Assembly: GCA_035536185.1 (NCBI GenBank)
Contig: DATLOM010000055.1
Coordinates: forward strand, 1 to 64,000
Direction: 5' to 3'
DNA: 64,000 nucleotides
From: GCA-2861595 sp035536185
GTDB lineage: Bacteria; Actinomycetota; Acidimicrobiia; Acidimicrobiales; GCA-2861595
The notes beneath the pieces are model-generated. The model was not told the origin of the DNA. It saw only the letters and a program-made list of their open reading frames with translations, and made no database searches. Numbering within the stretch: the first letter of the stretch is position 1; every line of letters starts with the position of its first letter. This document shows, in pieces, positions 62,139 to 64,000 of the stretch. The position numbers and the translations under genes are program-made.

Positions 62139-62300
62139 CTATGGCGACTCGTCGCCGAGCTCCTCGCCGGCCTCCGATTCTCCTTCGGCCATGAGATCCT
62201 GCTCCATACCCTCACGCCGGGTGACCGGGTCATCCTCCGCTGCGGCCGCCTCCTCCCGCACCTCTCGTTCGGTCTCCGCCTCGGGGTCGCGCTCGCTCAT
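62139..62300 (-). CDS. Small acidic protein
   Basis: A 53-residue, very acidic protein starting MSERDPEAETEREV and ending GEELGDESP. Nearly all third codon positions are G or C, which supports a real gene. TAGAAC ends six bases before the ATG, the same spacing as at other leaderless genes here. No homologue comes to mind. Convergent with the rhodanese gene. Confidence 0.6.
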   Translation of the reverse strand: MSERDPEAETEREVREEAAAAEDDPVTRREGMEQDLMAEGESEAGEELGDESP

Positions 62301-62480
62301 GGCAGCGTTCTAGTGCACCGTCGCCGATATCACCTGCTGCCTCGCCGGCCAGCGATGCCCCTGGCTGCGTTTCTCCTCCTCGAAAGCCGGCAAGAGGATT
62401 CCTTCGTCGTCGCGCCTTGCCAGATGACACCGCTGGCTCGCCGATGCACCCAGGCCATATCAGCGACGGAGCACTAGCCA

Positions 62481-63077
62481 GTGACCGGGGCGAACATTGC
62501 GATCGCGCTGTTCCCCGGCGTCGAGGAGCTGGACTGGGTGGGGCCGTGGGAGGTGCTGTCGGGATGGTCGCGGCAGTGGCCGGGGGACGATGTGCGGGTG
62601 TTCACCGTTGCCGCCACCCACGACGCCATCACCTGTTCCCAGGGTGCCCGGGTACTCGCCGACTACACCTGGGAGGAGGCGCCGGCCTACGACCTTCTCA
62701 TCTGGCCCGGCGGCCCCGGCGTGTGGTCCTTGTTCGACGACGAGGGGATCCGGGAGCGGGTGCGCCGGGCCGCGGCGGCCGACGAGGTGATCCTGGCCAG
62801 CGTGTGCACGGGGTCACTGCTCCTGGCCGACGTGGGCGTGCTCGACGGCCGGCCGGCGACCAGCTACTGGGCGTCGCTGGACGACCTGGCCGCCCGGGGC
62901 ACCGACATCGACGTGCGGCGTGAGGATCGTTTCGTCGACGACGGTGACGTGGTCACCGCTTCCGGCGTGTCCGCGGGCATCGACATGGCCCTTCACCTGG
63001 TCCGCCGCCTCCACTCCGAGGAGCGGGCACGCGAGGTCCGCCGCTTCATCCAGTACGACCCCGAGCCGCCGGTCTGA
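62481..63077 (+). CDS. DJ-1/PfpI family protein
   Basis: A 198-residue class I glutamine-amidotransferase-like protein. Cys109 in LASVCTGSLLLA is at the nucleophile elbow, and the acidic partner lies in FPGVEELDWVGP. This GATase1-like group includes isonitrile hydratases, glyoxalase-type enzymes and regulators. Without an AraC DNA-binding domain it is probably an enzyme. GTG at 62481; no ribosome site is evident. Confidence 0.85.
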   Translation: MTGANIAIALFPGVEELDWVGPWEVLSGWSRQWPGDDVRVFTVAATHDAITCSQGARVLADYTWEEAPAYDLLIWPGGPGVWSLFDDEGIRERVRRAAAADEVILASVCTGSLLLADVGVLDGRPATSYWASLDDLAARGTDIDVRREDRFVDDGDVVTASGVSAGIDMALHLVRRLHSEERAREVRRFIQYDPEPPV

Positions 63078-63079
63078 CC

Positions 63080-63481
63080 GTGGATCACGTAGAGCTCACC
63101 ATCAACACCGGCACCCGGCCCGTCACCGACCTGACCATGGAGATCCGCTCGTTCTGCCAGGAACGGGGGGACGGGCTGTTGAACGTCTTCGCCCCCCACG
63201 CCACCGCCGGTCTCGCCCTGATGGAGCTCGGGTCGGGCTCGGAGCCGGACCTGGCCGATCTGCTCCAGCGCCTCATGCCCCGCGACGACCGCTATCGCCA
63301 CAGCCACGGCTCTCCCGGCCACGGCGCCGATCACCTCTTGCCGGTCCTGATATCGCCTTCCTTGTGCCTCCCGGTCACCGGGGGCCGGCCCGTCCTCGGC
63401 ACCTGGCAGAGCCCGGTCCTGGTCGACCTCAACCAGGACAACCCCACCCGCACCGTGCGCCTCAGCTTCCTCCCGGGCTGA
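63080..63481 (+). CDS. YjbQ/UPF0047 family protein
   Basis: A 133-residue trimeric protein of the YjbQ family. It shows FAPHATAGLALMELG and SPGHGADHLLPVL with the conserved His residues. E. coli YjbQ has weak thiamine-phosphate synthase activity, and its normal role is unknown. It starts three bases after the DJ-1 gene, so they share a transcript. Its last 20 bases overlap the end of the converging DUF6457 gene. Confidence 0.88.
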   Translation: MDHVELTINTGTRPVTDLTMEIRSFCQERGDGLLNVFAPHATAGLALMELGSGSEPDLADLLQRLMPRDDRYRHSHGSPGHGADHLLPVLISPSLCLPVTGGRPVLGTWQSPVLVDLNQDNPTRTVRLSFLPG

Positions 63482-63686
63482 CCACGGCGCCCTCGACCAC
63501 CGCGCCGGCGCCGTCGAGGTCCATTCCGGCGCCTGCAGCCCGGCCGACGAGGAAGGTGGCCAGCGGGGCATTCCGGCGCTCGGTGCCATGAGCCACGACC
63601 CTGGCCAGGTCCAGGAGCCTCTCTATCTCTGCCGGCTCGAGGCGGGGGACGCCGAGGGCGTCGGCCACGCCGTCGAGCCACTCCAC
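63462..63686 (-). CDS. DUF6457-like small protein
   Basis: A 74-residue helical protein: EWLDGVADALGVP, then LDLARVVAHGTERRNAPLATFLVG. This pattern matches the DUF6457 domain often fused to or encoded near MobA, which attaches a nucleotide to molybdenum cofactor. No molybdenum gene is visible here. GTG 63686 starts ten bases after the GrdA-like gene, so the two probably form an operon. Confidence 0.7.
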   Translation of the reverse strand: MEWLDGVADALGVPRLEPAEIERLLDLARVVAHGTERRNAPLATFLVGRAAGAGMDLDGAGAVVEGAVVSPGGS

Positions 63687-63696
63687 CGGTGCCGGC

Positions 63697-64000
63697 TCAG
63701 CCGTCTACCGGGCGGGAGCGGATCTCCTCGATGGCCGCGTTTATGCCGTCGCCGTCGAGGATGTCGGCCATGACGCCGATCTGGCTGTCCCACACCTCGG
63801 GCGGCACGTCGGCCTGAACGTCCCCGTGGAGGACGTGGAAGACATCGAGACCCAACTGGGTCCCGGCCAATGGGCCTGCATATGTGGGATCCCCGATCCT
63901 GACGGTCTCGGCGGCCATTCCTGCGCTCTCGGGATCGGGAGCACCGATGATCACCACCAAACCGTCACGACCGTGGGACTCCGCCAGCCGGAGGATCGCC
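63697..64000 (-). CDS. C-terminal part of a GrdA-like (glycine reductase component A) protein
   Basis: The frame runs off the end of the window; about 100 residues are visible. They align by eye with GrdA: DGLVVIIGAPDPESAGMAAE, then VRIGDPTYAGPLAG and LGLDVFHVLHG, with VWDSQIGVMADILD near the end. GrdA passes a carboxymethyl group via selenocysteine in glycine, sarcosine and betaine reductases. The selenocysteine region would lie outside the window, so it is not known whether this is a selenoprotein. Confidence 0.75.
   Translation of the reverse strand, partial: AILRLAESHGRDGLVVIIGAPDPESAGMAAETVRIGDPTYAGPLAGTQLGLDVFHVLHGDVQADVPPEVWDSQIGVMADILDGDGINAAIEEIRSRPVDG

Overview
The window is GC-rich (about 70 percent), gene-dense and chromosomal. 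Starts are often GTG or TTG, and neighbouring genes commonly overlap by 4 nt. The gene content points to a high-GC actinobacterium. The evidence is a CIRCE-controlled groEL, a GlnR-type operator before amtB-glnK-glnD, coproporphyrin-dependent haem synthesis (HemE, HemH, HemY and HemQ), bacterial NHEJ genes, an lhr-nei2 pair, a PAC2 protein, a DUF2993 protein, an InhA/FabI-type reductase and Thr-rich linkers on exported proteins. Class Acidimicrobiia is my best guess, but that is inference. I see no rRNA, tRNA, CRISPR array, prophage or insertion sequence.

Layout. 0-2 kb: the end of a Gmad2-like protein, two tandem CIRCE operators and groEL with a terminator. 2.2-7 kb: a SpoIID-domain wall protein, a lipoprotein and an FtsH-like AAA protease. 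7-10.4 kb: hemQ, larE, a NIL-domain gene, a DUF2993 gene and two small unknown genes. 10.4-16 kb: a Cys-rich mini-protein divergent from a CoA-disulfide-reductase-like flavoprotein, then the nitrogen operon. 16-21 kb: NUDIX, M1-like metallopeptidase, an unrecognised 402-aa protein and PAC2. 21-26.4 kb: lhr-nei2. 26.4-29 kb: a soluble histidine kinase with an unusual response regulator, divergent from a second regulator. 29-33 kb: MFS, SDR, a CBS-citrate synthase fusion and GNAT. 33-38 kb: Thr-rich surface protein, an ECF sigma with a membrane partner, lytic transglycosylase and a PQQ-type sugar dehydrogenase. 38-44.8 kb: a type II fatty-acid synthesis operon (fabD, biotinyl-like gene, fabH, fabG, acpP, fabF, carboxyltransferase, fabI). 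44.8-49.4 kb: GtrA, methyltransferase, VOC protein, thiC with a TPP riboswitch and a VapBC-like pair. 49.4-53.9 kb: ligase, Ku, LigD-type polymerase and Lnt, all on the minus strand. 54-57.8 kb: hemerythrin-like gene and hemE-hemH-hemY. 57.8-64 kb: HelD, a FliA/WhiG-like sigma factor, a degenerate response regulator, rhodanese, DJ-1, YjbQ, DUF6457 and the end of a GrdA-like gene.

Regulation. A recurring arrangement is a TANNNT-like hexamer 6-8 nt before a start codon, which predicts many leaderless mRNAs. At 10.63 kb two divergent genes appear to share one symmetric -10 in this way. Other visible control sites are the double CIRCE, a four-half-site GlnR box, a TPP riboswitch, a four-copy iteron array in the two-component region and a direct-repeat operator before the toxin-antitoxin pair.

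No whole new system stands out. The best leads are a 68-bp dispersed repeat present twice inside coding sequence (larE tail and fabG head), an Lnt homologue with Ser at the catalytic Cys position, a CBS-citrate synthase fusion, a response regulator with Glu at the phosphorylation site, a frameshifted C2H2-like mini-gene after thiC, a 47-bp palindrome after groEL, and a biotinyl-like protein lacking its lysine motif inside the fatty-acid operon.
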